Shown piece by piece: positions 7,960-16,699 of a stretch of DNA of 64,000 nt. The notes beneath the pieces are model-generated. The model saw nothing but the letters and a program-made list of their open reading frames with translations, had not been told where the DNA came from and searched no databases. Source of the DNA: Nonomuraea sediminis (lineage in GTDB: Bacteria > Actinomycetota > Actinomycetes > Streptosporangiales > Streptosporangiaceae); assembly GCF_018531495.1 (NCBI RefSeq), contig NZ_JAHDTI010000010.1, positions 310,001 through 374,000 on the forward strand, written 5' to 3'. The translations under genes and the position numbers were made by a program. The first letter of the stretch is position 1, and every line of letters begins with the position of its first letter.

Positions 7960-9150
7960 GTGAGAAGGGACCTCTTCCGGCGCTGGGCCTGCCTGATCCT
8001 GGGCGGCGCGCTCCTGATGCCGTACATGATGGCCGGCGTCCTGCTGTCGAGCTCGGTGAGCGGCGGCCGCATCGACGACGTGCTGATGCCCATCCAGCTG
8101 GGCGTCTACGTCGCGGTCCTGCCGGTGGTGGCGGTGACGGGCCTGTTCCTGCCGGTGCGGGCGCTGGAGGTCAACGCCGCGCAGGGCCTGCTCGGCGCGA
8201 CCGTGGAGACCCCGCCGCGGCAGGCGCGCCGCTCGTGGCAGGAGCGGCGGCGCACGGCCGCCTGGTTCACCGTCCACCTGGCCGTCGGCGGCCTGCTCAG
8301 CGGCGCGACGCTGGCGATCGTGCCGTTCACGCTGTTCACGCTGGCGCTGCCGTTCTCGGCGGCCGGCCGCCAGATGTTCGGCTTCCACGTGCAGCCGGGC
8401 TGGCAGGCGGTGCTGTGGGCGCTGGTCGGGCTCGCCACGCTGGCCGCCCTGGTCGCCGCGGTGGCGGGCGCCGGCGCGCTGCTGGCGCGGCTGGCGCCGG
8501 TGCTGCTCGGCCCCACCCCTGCCGAACGGCTGGCCGCGGCGGAAGAGCAGGCACGCGTGCTTGCCGAACGCAACCGCCTGGCCCGCGACCTGCACGACTC
8601 GGTGGGCCACGCGCTCAGCGTGGTCACCCTCCAGGCGGCGGCCGCCGGCCGCGTCATCGACCGCGACCCAGGCACGGCCAAGTCCGCCCTGGCGGCCATC
8701 GAGCAGGCCGCCCGCACCGCGCTCGAGGACCTCGACCACGTGCTCGGCGTCCTGCGCGAGGCGGGACCGAGCACCAGGAAACCCGCCGCGACCCTGGCCG
8801 ACCTGCAGGACCTGGTGCGTGGCTCGGGCGCCGAGGTGGAGCAGGAGGTGGGCGACCTGTCCGGGGTGCCCGCCGCCGTGTCCAGGGAGGGCTACCGCAT
8901 CGTCCAGGAGGCGCTCACGAACGCCATCAAACACGGCCAGGGCACGGTACGGCTGGCGGCAGCCGTACTGGACGGCGAGCTGGCCCTGGAGGTCACCAAC
9001 CGGACGGCCACCACTCCGGGATACTCCGGGGGGCGGGGCGTGGCGGGCATGCGCGAGCGCGTCCGGCTGCTGCGCGGCGAGCTGGAGGCAGGCCCGGTGG
9101 AGGGCGGGTGGCGGGTGGCGGCGCGATTGCCGCTACGGTCGGGGACATGA
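7960..9150 (+). CDS. Sensor histidine kinase (HisKA_3/NarL type)
   Basis: A 396-residue kinase. The N-terminal half has about four membrane segments (roughly 12-30, 46-65, 103-131 and 150-178) with no large extracellular domain. The dimerisation/phosphoacceptor segment RNRLARDLHDSVGHALS places the phosphorylated His at 212. The HATPase domain follows, with YRIVQEALTNAIKHG as the N box and GRGVAGMRERV as the G box. GTG 7960 is the start; its stop overlaps the response regulator ATG (ATGA). Such intramembrane-type sensors often respond to cell-envelope stress. The signal is not evident here. Confidence 0.9.
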   Translation: MRRDLFRRWACLILGGALLMPYMMAGVLLSSSVSGGRIDDVLMPIQLGVYVAVLPVVAVTGLFLPVRALEVNAAQGLLGATVETPPRQARRSWQERRRTAAWFTVHLAVGGLLSGATLAIVPFTLFTLALPFSAAGRQMFGFHVQPGWQAVLWALVGLATLAALVAAVAGAGALLARLAPVLLGPTPAERLAAAEEQARVLAERNRLARDLHDSVGHALSVVTLQAAAAGRVIDRDPGTAKSALAAIEQAARTALEDLDHVLGVLREAGPSTRKPAATLADLQDLVRGSGAEVEQEVGDLSGVPAAVSREGYRIVQEALTNAIKHGQGTVRLAAAVLDGELALEVTNRTATTPGYSGGRGVAGMRERVRLLRGELEAGPVEGGWRVAARLPLRSGT

Positions 9151-9785
9151 CAGTCAGGGTCGTGATCGCCGACGACGAGGATCTCATCCGGGCGGGCCTG
9201 CGCATCATCATCGACACCGAGCCGGGCCTCAGCGTGGTGGGCGAGGCGGGCGACGGCGCCGAGGTGCTGCCCGTGGTGCGCCGCGAGCGGCCCGACGTGG
9301 TGCTGATGGACGTGCGGATGCCGGACGTGGACGGCATCCAGGCCACCCGCCGCCTCCTCGAGCTGGACCGGCCGCCGAAGGTGCTGGTGGTGACCACGTT
9401 CGAGAACGACGACTACGTCTACGACGCGCTGCGCGCCGGCGCCGACGGCTTCCTGCTCAAGCGCACCAAGCCGGACGAGCTGGTGCGCGCGATCAAGCTG
9501 GTGGCCGCCGGGGAGACGCTGCTGTTCCCCGCCTCGATCAGGGCCCTGGCCGGCGGCAGGCCCCGCACGCCCGTGCCCGGCATCGACCGCCTGACCGAGC
9601 GCGAGGGCGACGTCCTGCGCCTGATGGCCAAGGGTCTGTCCAACGGGGAGATCGCCGGCGAGCTGGTGGTCAGCCAGGAGACCGTCAAGACGCACGTCGG
9701 CAACGTGCTGACCAAGCTCGCCGTCCGCGACCGCACCCAGGCCGTCATCGCCGCCTACGAGTCGGGCTTCGTCTCACCGCAATGA
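9147..9785 (+). CDS. LuxR-family response regulator
   Basis: A 212-residue NarL/LuxR response regulator. The receiver domain has the acidic pocket ADDED at 8-12 and the phosphoacceptor Asp55 in VLMDVRMPD; the C-terminal LuxR HTH is LTEREGDVLRLMAKGLSNGEIAGELVVSQETVKTHV. It overlaps the kinase stop by four bases, so the two are one operon and a cognate pair. No transporter follows, so the regulated genes are elsewhere or include the divergent clpP operon, which is only a possibility. Its last 27 bases are repeated a little downstream. Confidence 0.93.
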   Translation: MTVRVVIADDEDLIRAGLRIIIDTEPGLSVVGEAGDGAEVLPVVRRERPDVVLMDVRMPDVDGIQATRRLLELDRPPKVLVVTTFENDDYVYDALRAGADGFLLKRTKPDELVRAIKLVAAGETLLFPASIRALAGGRPRTPVPGIDRLTEREGDVLRLMAKGLSNGEIAGELVVSQETVKTHVGNVLTKLAVRDRTQAVIAAYESGFVSPQ

Positions 9786-9847
9786 GCCCGGGGCGGCATC
9801 GCCGACGCGCTCGTTCAAGCGAATCAGGCTTCGTCTCACCGCGATGA
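9759..9847 (+). repeat. 27-bp direct duplication of response-regulator 3' end
   Basis: Bases 9759-9785, which encode the final ESGFVSPQ and stop, are repeated at 9821-9847 as ESGFVSPR plus stop, with four mismatches in 27. The 35 bases between are unrelated except for a short GCATCGCCG match. The second copy also contains the stop codon of the convergent DUF2268 gene at 9836-9838. It may be the scar of a deleted paralogous regulator gene or a small slippage duplication. Confidence 0.6.
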
Positions 9848-10699
9848 CAGCGCGCGGCTGAGGATCTCCGCGGCCGGGAGCCCGGAAGCCTTCACCGCCG
9901 TAAGCCCAGATTTCTCGAAAAATCGGTCGACCAGGTGCAATCCCACGGCATATCCGGCCATGTCCGGGATACCGCGGGGCTCCTGGCCGAACCGGCTCAT
10001 CGCGGTGTCGCCGAGCACGTAGGCCGGGGTGTTCTGCATCCCGGCCAGCTCGATGTCCCGCACGATGCGCTCGTAGGCCAGGTCGAACGCCTCGCCGGTG
10101 ACCATCGACGACCACGGCCCCATCGCCTCGGCCCCCGACAGCTCCCGCACGAACGCCTCCGCCAGCCCCTCGGCCACCACGTGCTCGCCGACCGTGACCG
10201 TCACCGGGTTCCACTCGACGTTGGTGTAGCGCACGCCGTGGTGGAACTCGTGCACCGCGCACTGCGCGATCCGCCCGATGTTCTCCTCGGTCGGCCAGGC
10301 CATCAGATACAACCACCCCGGCATGCCCCCCATGCCGTAGTAGCCGCCGGCCACCCGCATCAGATAGTCGTCGTCGGGGTTGCCCAGCACGAACATCACC
10401 TGCAGCGTGTCCACCTGCTTCAGCCCGGACAGCGCCCGGCTCGCCCTCTCCAGTTCCCTGGACACCTGGCCGAACAGGTCGGCCTCGGCCAGGCGCGCCA
10501 GGGCCGGCAGGTAGCGCGGATCGTCGGCGTCGAGCCGGAACCCGGCGCCCTGCTGATGCATGTCGACCAGGTCACCCGGAAACGGAAGGGCCGCGCGCAT
10601 CGGCTCCAGCATCTCCCGCAGCGCGTCCGGCCGCCGCTCCACCGGCAACCGAAGCAGATCCGCCATCGCGGACAACGTGTCATGAACGATGAACTCCAT
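9836..10699 (-). CDS. DUF2268-type putative zinc protease
   Basis: A 287-residue cytoplasmic protein of the DUF2268 group, described as predicted Zn-dependent proteases. HEFHH at residues 150-154 is the metal-binding HExxH helix, and a downstream acidic helix (VAEGLAEAFVREL) supplies the likely third ligand. The GGYYGMGGMPGW loop precedes it. ATG 10699 (MEFIVHDTLSAM) matches the family N-terminus; a TTG at 10738 is possible but would put the MerR-type palindrome inside the coding region. No ribosome-binding site precedes 10699, and the promoter geometry suggests a leaderless transcript. Confidence 0.75.
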   Translation of the reverse strand: MEFIVHDTLSAMADLLRLPVERRPDALREMLEPMRAALPFPGDLVDMHQQGAGFRLDADDPRYLPALARLAEADLFGQVSRELERASRALSGLKQVDTLQVMFVLGNPDDDYLMRVAGGYYGMGGMPGWLYLMAWPTEENIGRIAQCAVHEFHHGVRYTNVEWNPVTVTVGEHVVAEGLAEAFVRELSGAEAMGPWSSMVTGEAFDLAYERIVRDIELAGMQNTPAYVLGDTAMSRFGQEPRGIPDMAGYAVGLHLVDRFFEKSGLTAVKASGLPAAEILSRALSSR

Positions 10700-10716
10700 G
10701 TCCGCCGACGCTAGAA

Positions 10717-10733
10717 CCTCACGTAGCGTGAGG
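10717..10733. promoter_or_regulatory. MerR-type operator in a 19-bp-spaced promoter
   Basis: CCTCACGTAGCGTGAGG is a perfect 7-bp inverted repeat around TAG. On the minus strand it lies between TTGAGC (10738-10733) and TAGCGT, which are 19 bases apart, the stretched spacing used by MerR-family activators. The -10-like element ends eight bases before ATG 10699. No MerR gene is present in this window, so the regulator must be encoded elsewhere. Confidence 0.7.
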
Positions 10734-10739
10734 CTCAAG

Positions 10740-11501
10740 CTAAATAGGCGACCCCTCGCCCGAGTCGTCGCCGGGCGTCTGTCCCGGCGTGGGCCTGCCG
10801 CTCTTGCTCGGCGTCGGCGTGGGTTTCCGCGGCTCGGGAGTGACCGGCGTGGGCGGCGGCGTCGGCTCGAACACCGTCGGCGGCAACGGCCGCGGCAGCG
10901 GCTCGGTGTCCTGCCTGCCGCGCAGCAAGAGCACCGCGATCACGGTCCCGACCAGCAGCAGTACGGCAAGCACCGCCGCCGCCATGAGCACCCGCCGCCG
11001 CGTCTCGGTCAGCGGCCGCCGCGCCTTCGGCGGCCCGGGCACCGCCGGCGCGCTGTCGGTCAGCCAGTACGGCACGAAATCGGGCCCGTGCACCTGCCCG
11101 ATCAGCGTCCCGCCCACCATCACCGGCTCGAGGAACCACTCGGCCCCCGTCCGCCCCGGCGTGTACGGCACCGCCACCCATGGCGCGGGCCCGGTATCGG
11201 CGGCCAGCACCGCCGGCGCCTCGTCCAGCACGGCCGCCCGCTGCCGGGACCCGCGCGCGAACCAGCCGCGCACCCCCGACCGCTCCGGCGCCGCCTCCTT
11301 GATCGCCGTGACGAACCTGTCAAGCGCGGCCCCGTCGTGCGCCGCACCCCGCGTCAGCACGGCAAGCGACACGGCCCGCCCGTCGGCCGCCTGCGCCAGG
11401 TAGACGAAACCAGCCGGAGCCGACTGCAGGCGCGCCTGCACCACGAACGGCCCCAACCGGGGCGGATCGCCGTACTGAAGCGGACTTGCCACGCTTGCCA
11501 T
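10740..11501 (-). CDS. Single-pass membrane protein with proline-rich tail
   Basis: A 253-residue protein I cannot name. The first 160 residues are soluble and resemble a shrunken protein-kinase-like or PASTA-kinase accessory fold only in a general way (LGPFVVQARLQSAPAGFVYLAQAADGR looks like a glycine-loop-less kinase lobe). One membrane helix spans about 169-195 (RRRVLMAAAVLAVLLLVG onward), followed by a 60-residue Pro/Thr-rich extracellular tail. It is divergent from moxR, so a shared promoter is likely. It may be a degenerate kinase-like scaffold; this is weak inference. Confidence 0.55.
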   Translation of the reverse strand: MASVASPLQYGDPPRLGPFVVQARLQSAPAGFVYLAQAADGRAVSLAVLTRGAAHDGAALDRFVTAIKEAAPERSGVRGWFARGSRQRAAVLDEAPAVLAADTGPAPWVAVPYTPGRTGAEWFLEPVMVGGTLIGQVHGPDFVPYWLTDSAPAVPGPPKARRPLTETRRRVLMAAAVLAVLLLVGTVIAVLLLRGRQDTEPLPRPLPPTVFEPTPPPTPVTPEPRKPTPTPSKSGRPTPGQTPGDDSGEGSPI

Positions 11502-11560
11502 GAAAGCACAGACGTGGCGGAAGTCACCGCTACGTGCACGTTGGCGGGACGTTTGGTGGA

Positions 11561-12568
<1,008 letters not shown>

Positions 12569-12745
12569 CCTCCTCCCCGGACCGAAGCCCAGGGATTCCA
12601 ACCCTCGCAGGCTGGACCTTCCTGCTTCACCGGCGACAGCCCCCGAACGTCCGAGGACGCGCGACCGGTCTTACATGGCCTCCACAGGCTTCACATCCCG
12701 CCGGCCCGGCGGTAGACCTGCAGGGTTTCACCTCCAGGCGGATCG
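12569..12745. mobile_element. Possible IS200/IS605-type terminal remnant
   Basis: Immediately after the moxR stop comes a non-coding block beginning CCTCCTCCCCGG and continuing with GGGATTCCAACCCTCGCAGG and CTTCCTGCTTCACCGG. Its wording and imperfect hairpins resemble the sequences flanking tnpB genes of IS200/IS605 elements in actinomycetes, as I remember them. No TnpA or TnpB reading frame is present. It would therefore be a scar lying inside an otherwise tight moxR-DUF58-VWA operon. The match is from memory and could be coincidental. Confidence 0.35.
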
Positions 12746-12799
12746 ACCGTACATGAACGAACACGTGTGCGACACTGGCTTCCAGGAAATGAGTGAGTT

Positions 12800-13735
12800 G
12801 TGAGCACGGCGGAGCAGGCGCTCAGGCGGCTGGAGCTGACGATCACCAGGCGCCTCGACGGGCTGCTGCACGGCGCGCACCAGGGGCTGCTGCCCGGGCA
12901 CGGCAGCGAGTCCGGCGACAGCCGCCTGTACGTGCCCGGCGAGGACGACGTGCGGCGCATGGACTGGGCCGTGACCGCGCGCACGACCGTGCCGCACGTG
13001 CGCGACCTGATCGCCGACCGCGAGCTGGAGACCTGGGCGCTGGCGGACCTGTCGGCCAGCATGGACTTCGGCACCGCCGACACCGACAAACGCGACCTGG
13101 TCGTGGCCGCGATGGGGGCGATCGGGTTCCTGTCGAGCAGGATGGGCGACAGGTTCGGCGCGCTCGTGCTGCACGACGAGTACATTCACCGCATGCCCGC
13201 ACGGACCGGACGCCCCGCCCTCTACGGGCTGCTGCACTCGCTCATGGACGCCCCGCGCGGGCGGCCCGTCGACGACGCGCCCGACCTGGCCGAGGGCATC
13301 GACGTGCTGGCCGCCACCCGGCGCAGGCGCGGCATGCGGCTGGTCGTGTCCGACTTCCTCGACGCCCAGCCCGACCTGGACCCCGACGCCGAACGCCCGT
13401 GGGAGCGGCCGATGCGCCGGCTGGCCGCCCGCCACCAGGTGCTGGCCGTCGAGGTCATCGACCCGCGCGAGCTCGAACTGCCCGACGTGGGCCGCGTCGC
13501 GTTCGCCGACCCCGAGAGCGGGCATGTACGCGAAGTGCACCTTTCGCCCAAAATTCGCGAGGCCTACGCGGAGGCGGCGGCCCTCCAGCGTGAGGGCACC
13601 CGGCTGGCGCTGCGCCGCGCCGGCGTGGCGCACCTGGTCCTGCGCACCGACCGCGACTGGGTGTTCGACATCGCACAGTTCGTCCTGCGCCAGCGCCGCA
13701 TGGCCCACGTCCCCCACCGGGTGGTGACGCCGTGA
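12800..13735 (+). CDS. DUF58-domain protein of MoxR system
   Basis: A 311-residue DUF58 protein, the usual partner of MoxR. The DUF58 signature is SGDSRLYVPGEDDVRRMDWAVTART near residues 38-62, followed by a VWA-like fold with DLSASMDFG as a partial MIDAS. No membrane segment is visible. GTG 12800 starts it. It lies between moxR and the VWA gene on the same strand. The three together form the common MoxR/DUF58/VWA module, which is thought to assemble or insert metal cofactors or envelope complexes; the client here is unknown. Confidence 0.9.
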   Translation: MSTAEQALRRLELTITRRLDGLLHGAHQGLLPGHGSESGDSRLYVPGEDDVRRMDWAVTARTTVPHVRDLIADRELETWALADLSASMDFGTADTDKRDLVVAAMGAIGFLSSRMGDRFGALVLHDEYIHRMPARTGRPALYGLLHSLMDAPRGRPVDDAPDLAEGIDVLAATRRRRGMRLVVSDFLDAQPDLDPDAERPWERPMRRLAARHQVLAVEVIDPRELELPDVGRVAFADPESGHVREVHLSPKIREAYAEAAALQREGTRLALRRAGVAHLVLRTDRDWVFDIAQFVLRQRRMAHVPHRVVTP

Positions 13736-13775
13736 GCGAGCCAACATTCGTCACAAGATCGGCGAAGGAGGCCTT

Positions 13776-14723
13776 GTGACGTTTCTCGCACCCGGGTGGT
13801 TGTGGCTGTTCGCGCTGCTTGCGCTGCTGCTCGCCGGGTACGTGGCCGCACAGTTCGCCCGCCGCCGCTACACGATCCGCTTCACCAACCTGGCGCTGCT
13901 GAACCTGGTCGCGCCCGCGGGCCCCGGCTGGCGGCGGCACGTGCCGCCCGTACTGTTCCTGGCCATGATGGCGCTGCTGATCATCGGCGCCGCCAAGCCC
14001 GCCGACCAGGTCAGGGTGCCGCGCGACCGGGCCACCATCATGATCGCGCTTGACGTGTCGCTGTCGATGGACGCCGACGACGTCGCACCCAGCCGCATCA
14101 GCGCCGCCCGCAGCGCCGCGCAGACCTTCGTCAGGGAACTGCCCGACCGCTTCAACGTGGGCGTGGTCTCCTTCGCCCGCTCCGCGAACGTGGTGATCTC
14201 CCCCACCACCGACCACCAGGCCGTCATCACCGCCCTCGGCAACCTGTCCACCAGGCCCGGCACCGCCATCGGCGAGGCGGTCTTCAACTCGCTCGACTCG
14301 ATCCGCTCCTTCGACCAGCAGGCCGCCACCGACCCGCCGCCGGCCGCGATCGTGCTGCTGTCCGACGGCGACAACACCTCGGGCCGCTCGGTCAACGAGG
14401 CCATCGACGCCGCCCAGCAGGCCCGCGTCCCGGTCTCGACGATCGCGTACGGCACGCAGGACGGGACCGTGTCGATCGACGGCCGCCCGGTCAACGTGCC
14501 GGTCAACAAGCAGACCCTGCAGTCGCTGTCGGAGGGCACCTCGGGCCGCGCCTACTCCGCCGAGTCGGGCAGCGAGCTGCGCGACGTCTACGAGCAGATC
14601 GGCACCTCGCTCGGCTTCAAGCTGGTCGACCAGGAGATCACCCAGCTGTTCATCGTGGCGGCGATCGCGGTCGGGCTGCTGGTGGCGGGCGCCGCGGTCC
14701 TGTTCGGTTCCCGCATCCCGTAA
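13776..14723 (+). CDS. VWA-domain membrane protein of MoxR system
   Basis: A 315-residue BatA-like protein. An N-terminal aerotolerance-type segment with two membrane helices (about 7-26 and 60-76) leads into a von Willebrand A domain. The MIDAS residues are in DVSLSMDADD (about 92-101), the Thr of RPGTAIGEA and VLLSDGDN. A C-terminal helix (LFIVAAIAVGLLVAGAAVLF) re-enters the membrane. GTG 13776 is preceded by GGCGAAGGAGG, a good ribosome site. It ends the MoxR module. A second BatA/B copy often follows in other genomes but a methyltransferase gene takes that place here. Confidence 0.9.
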   Translation: MTFLAPGWLWLFALLALLLAGYVAAQFARRRYTIRFTNLALLNLVAPAGPGWRRHVPPVLFLAMMALLIIGAAKPADQVRVPRDRATIMIALDVSLSMDADDVAPSRISAARSAAQTFVRELPDRFNVGVVSFARSANVVISPTTDHQAVITALGNLSTRPGTAIGEAVFNSLDSIRSFDQQAATDPPPAAIVLLSDGDNTSGRSVNEAIDAAQQARVPVSTIAYGTQDGTVSIDGRPVNVPVNKQTLQSLSEGTSGRAYSAESGSELRDVYEQIGTSLGFKLVDQEITQLFIVAAIAVGLLVAGAAVLFGSRIP

Positions 14724-14735
14724 CGTTTTCCCACG

Positions 14736-15341
14736 ATGATGTCGAACCACGGGGCCCACTACTTCTCCGAGCAGCCCGAGGCCTCGAGCAGGCCGGGCGC
14801 CGTCCAGTTGGTGCTGCCCGACCTGCACCTGAAGCTGGAGACCGACCGGGGCGTCTTCTCCCCCGAGCGGATCGACCTGGGCACCAAGATCCTGCTCGAG
14901 ACCGTGCCGCCGCCGCCCCAGGAGGGCGACCTGCTCGACCTGGGCTGCGGCTACGGGCCGATCGCGCTGACCATGGCCTCCCGCGCGCCGTCGGCGACGG
15001 TGTGGGCCGTCGATGTGAATCGGCGGAGCCTGGAGCTCACCGAGCGCAACGCCGCGGCCGCCCGCCTTTACAAAGTAAGGCCGGTTCATGTAGATGACGT
15101 CCCAGATGACGTGAAATTTCGAGCCATCTGGTCGAATCCGGCGATCAGGATCGGCAAGGCGGCGCTGCATGAGATGCTCACCCGCTGGCTGACCCGCCTG
15201 ACCCCCGACGGCGTCGCCTACCTGGTGGTCCAGAAACACCTCGGCTCCGACTCCCTGCAACGCTGGCTCGCCGAGCAGGGCTGGCAGGCCTCGCGCTTCG
15301 CCTCGAGGGCCGCCTACCGCATCCTGAAAGTGGAACGATGA
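14736..15341 (+). CDS. Class I SAM methyltransferase (RsmC-like)
   Basis: A 201-residue methyltransferase of the MTS/RsmC-like group. Motif I is LDLGCGYGPIAL and motif IV is WSNPAIRIGKAALH, where most relatives have NPPIRIGK; the second proline of the NPP(F/Y/I) catalytic motif is Ala here. NPP motifs mark amino-group methylation of bases, so an rRNA guanine or similar target is likely. The gene starts at 14736 or 14739 (two consecutive ATGs) and its stop overlaps the ATG of the TrmH-family gene, so two RNA methyltransferases are coupled. Confidence 0.85.
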   Translation: MMSNHGAHYFSEQPEASSRPGAVQLVLPDLHLKLETDRGVFSPERIDLGTKILLETVPPPPQEGDLLDLGCGYGPIALTMASRAPSATVWAVDVNRRSLELTERNAAAARLYKVRPVHVDDVPDDVKFRAIWSNPAIRIGKAALHEMLTRWLTRLTPDGVAYLVVQKHLGSDSLQRWLAEQGWQASRFASRAAYRILKVER

Positions 15342-15883
15342 GAAAGCAGCTGCGCCCGACCGACGTCAAGCGGCTCAACCGCACCTGGCGCCGCAACACG
15401 GAAAACCGGCTCGGCCTGATCCTGGAATCGGTGACCGGCCCGTTCAACGTGGGCTCGATCTTCCGCAGCGCCGCCGCGTTCGGCGTCGACCAGATCTGGC
15501 TGGCGGGCAACGCCACCCCGCCCACCAACCCCAAGGCGGGCAAGACCGCGCTCGGCACCGAGCGCCTGGTCACCTGGCACGAGCCGGTCCTGGCCACCGA
15601 GGCGGTCAAGGCGGCCAAGCAGGACGGCTACACGGTGCTGGCCATCGAGCTGACGGCGGAAGCCGTACCCCTGCATCTGGCCGACCTCGACAGGGACGTG
15701 TGCCTGGTGGTGGGCAGCGAGGACCACGGCTGCTCCCCCGCGCTGCTCGATGCCGTGGACGGCGTCTGCTACATCCCGCAGGTAGGACGGGTCGGCTCGT
15801 TCAACGTGGCCGTCGCGGCCGCGATCGCGCTGGCCGAGGCGCGCCGCCAGGAATGGCAGTCTCCGGGTGATCCATCCGACTGA
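15338..15883 (+). CDS. TrmH/SpoU-family RNA 2'-O-methyltransferase
   Basis: A 181-residue SPOUT methyltransferase. Motif 1 is GPFNVGSIFRSAAAFGVD with the catalytic Arg, motif 2 is CLVVGSEDHGCSP, and motif 3 is IPQVGRVGSFNVAVAAAIAL. The knotted C-terminal fold binds SAM and methylates ribose 2'-OH of tRNA or rRNA. It lacks the N-terminal L30e-like substrate-binding domain of rRNA enzymes such as RlmB, so a tRNA target (TrmH-like, G18) is more likely. ATG 15338 overlaps the preceding methyltransferase stop by four bases. Confidence 0.9.
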   Translation: MRKQLRPTDVKRLNRTWRRNTENRLGLILESVTGPFNVGSIFRSAAAFGVDQIWLAGNATPPTNPKAGKTALGTERLVTWHEPVLATEAVKAAKQDGYTVLAIELTAEAVPLHLADLDRDVCLVVGSEDHGCSPALLDAVDGVCYIPQVGRVGSFNVAVAAAIALAEARRQEWQSPGDPSD

Positions 15884-15904
15884 AAAAGAAGGCATACTCG
15901 GGTC

Positions 15905-16690
15905 GTGCTCAGCCGACGCTTCACCTTTCTCGACCATCCGGGGCCGCTGGCCTTCGCCCATCGCGGCGGGGCCCTCGAGGGCGCGGAGAACACCGCCGCC
16001 GCCTTCGAGCGGGCCGTGGAGCTCGGCTATGAGTACCTGGAGACCGACGCGCACGCCACCGCCGACGGCGTGCTGCTCGCCTTCCACGACCACACCCTCG
16101 ACCGCGTCACCGACCGCACGGGCCGCATCTCCGACCTCCCCTACAGCGAGGTACGGCGGGCCCGCATCGGCGGCGTGCACGAGATCCCGCTGCTGGCCGA
16201 CCTGCTGGGCAGCTGGCCGCGGCTGCGTTTCAACATCGACGTCAAGCAGACGGCCGCGATCGAACCGCTGGCCGAGGCGGTCAAGCACACCAACGCCTAC
16301 GACCGCATCTGCCTGACCTCCTTCTCCGACCAGCGCCTGCTCATGGCCAGGGCGGCGCTCGGGCGCGAGGTCTGCTCGGCGCTGGGCCCGCGCGGCGTGG
16401 CGGCCCTGCGCGCGGCCGCGTCCACCTCGGGCTACGGGCGGCTGCTGACCGGCCTGGCCCGCTCGGGCGTGCCGTGCGCGCAGGTCCCGATGGGCTTCCG
16501 TGGGCTGCCCGTCACCACCCGTTCCTTCATCCGTACGGCTCACGCGGTAGGGATGCAGGTGCACGTGTGGACCATCAACGACCAGGCCCGCATGGAGCGG
16601 CTGCTCGACCTGGGCGTCGACGGCATCATGACCGACAACATCAGCGGCCTGCGCGACGTGCTGGAGCGCCGCGGGCAGTGGCATCCCTAG
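15905..16690 (+). CDS. Glycerophosphodiester phosphodiesterase
   Basis: A 261-residue GDPD-family enzyme that hydrolyses glycerophosphodiesters to glycerol-3-phosphate and an alcohol. The metal and catalytic residues are in FAHRGGALEGAENT, YLETDAHATADGVLLAFHD and RFNIDVK. No signal peptide is seen, so it is cytoplasmic. GTG 15905 follows GGGTC and is 21 bases after the methyltransferase stop. In Streptomyces a GDPD gene sits close to rbpA, as I recall, so this gene and the next MFS gene look like the conserved backbone on the left of rbpA. Confidence 0.92.
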   Translation: MLSRRFTFLDHPGPLAFAHRGGALEGAENTAAAFERAVELGYEYLETDAHATADGVLLAFHDHTLDRVTDRTGRISDLPYSEVRRARIGGVHEIPLLADLLGSWPRLRFNIDVKQTAAIEPLAEAVKHTNAYDRICLTSFSDQRLLMARAALGREVCSALGPRGVAALRAAASTSGYGRLLTGLARSGVPCAQVPMGFRGLPVTTRSFIRTAHAVGMQVHVWTINDQARMERLLDLGVDGIMTDNISGLRDVLERRGQWHP

Positions 16691-16699
16691 GAGCCGTCC

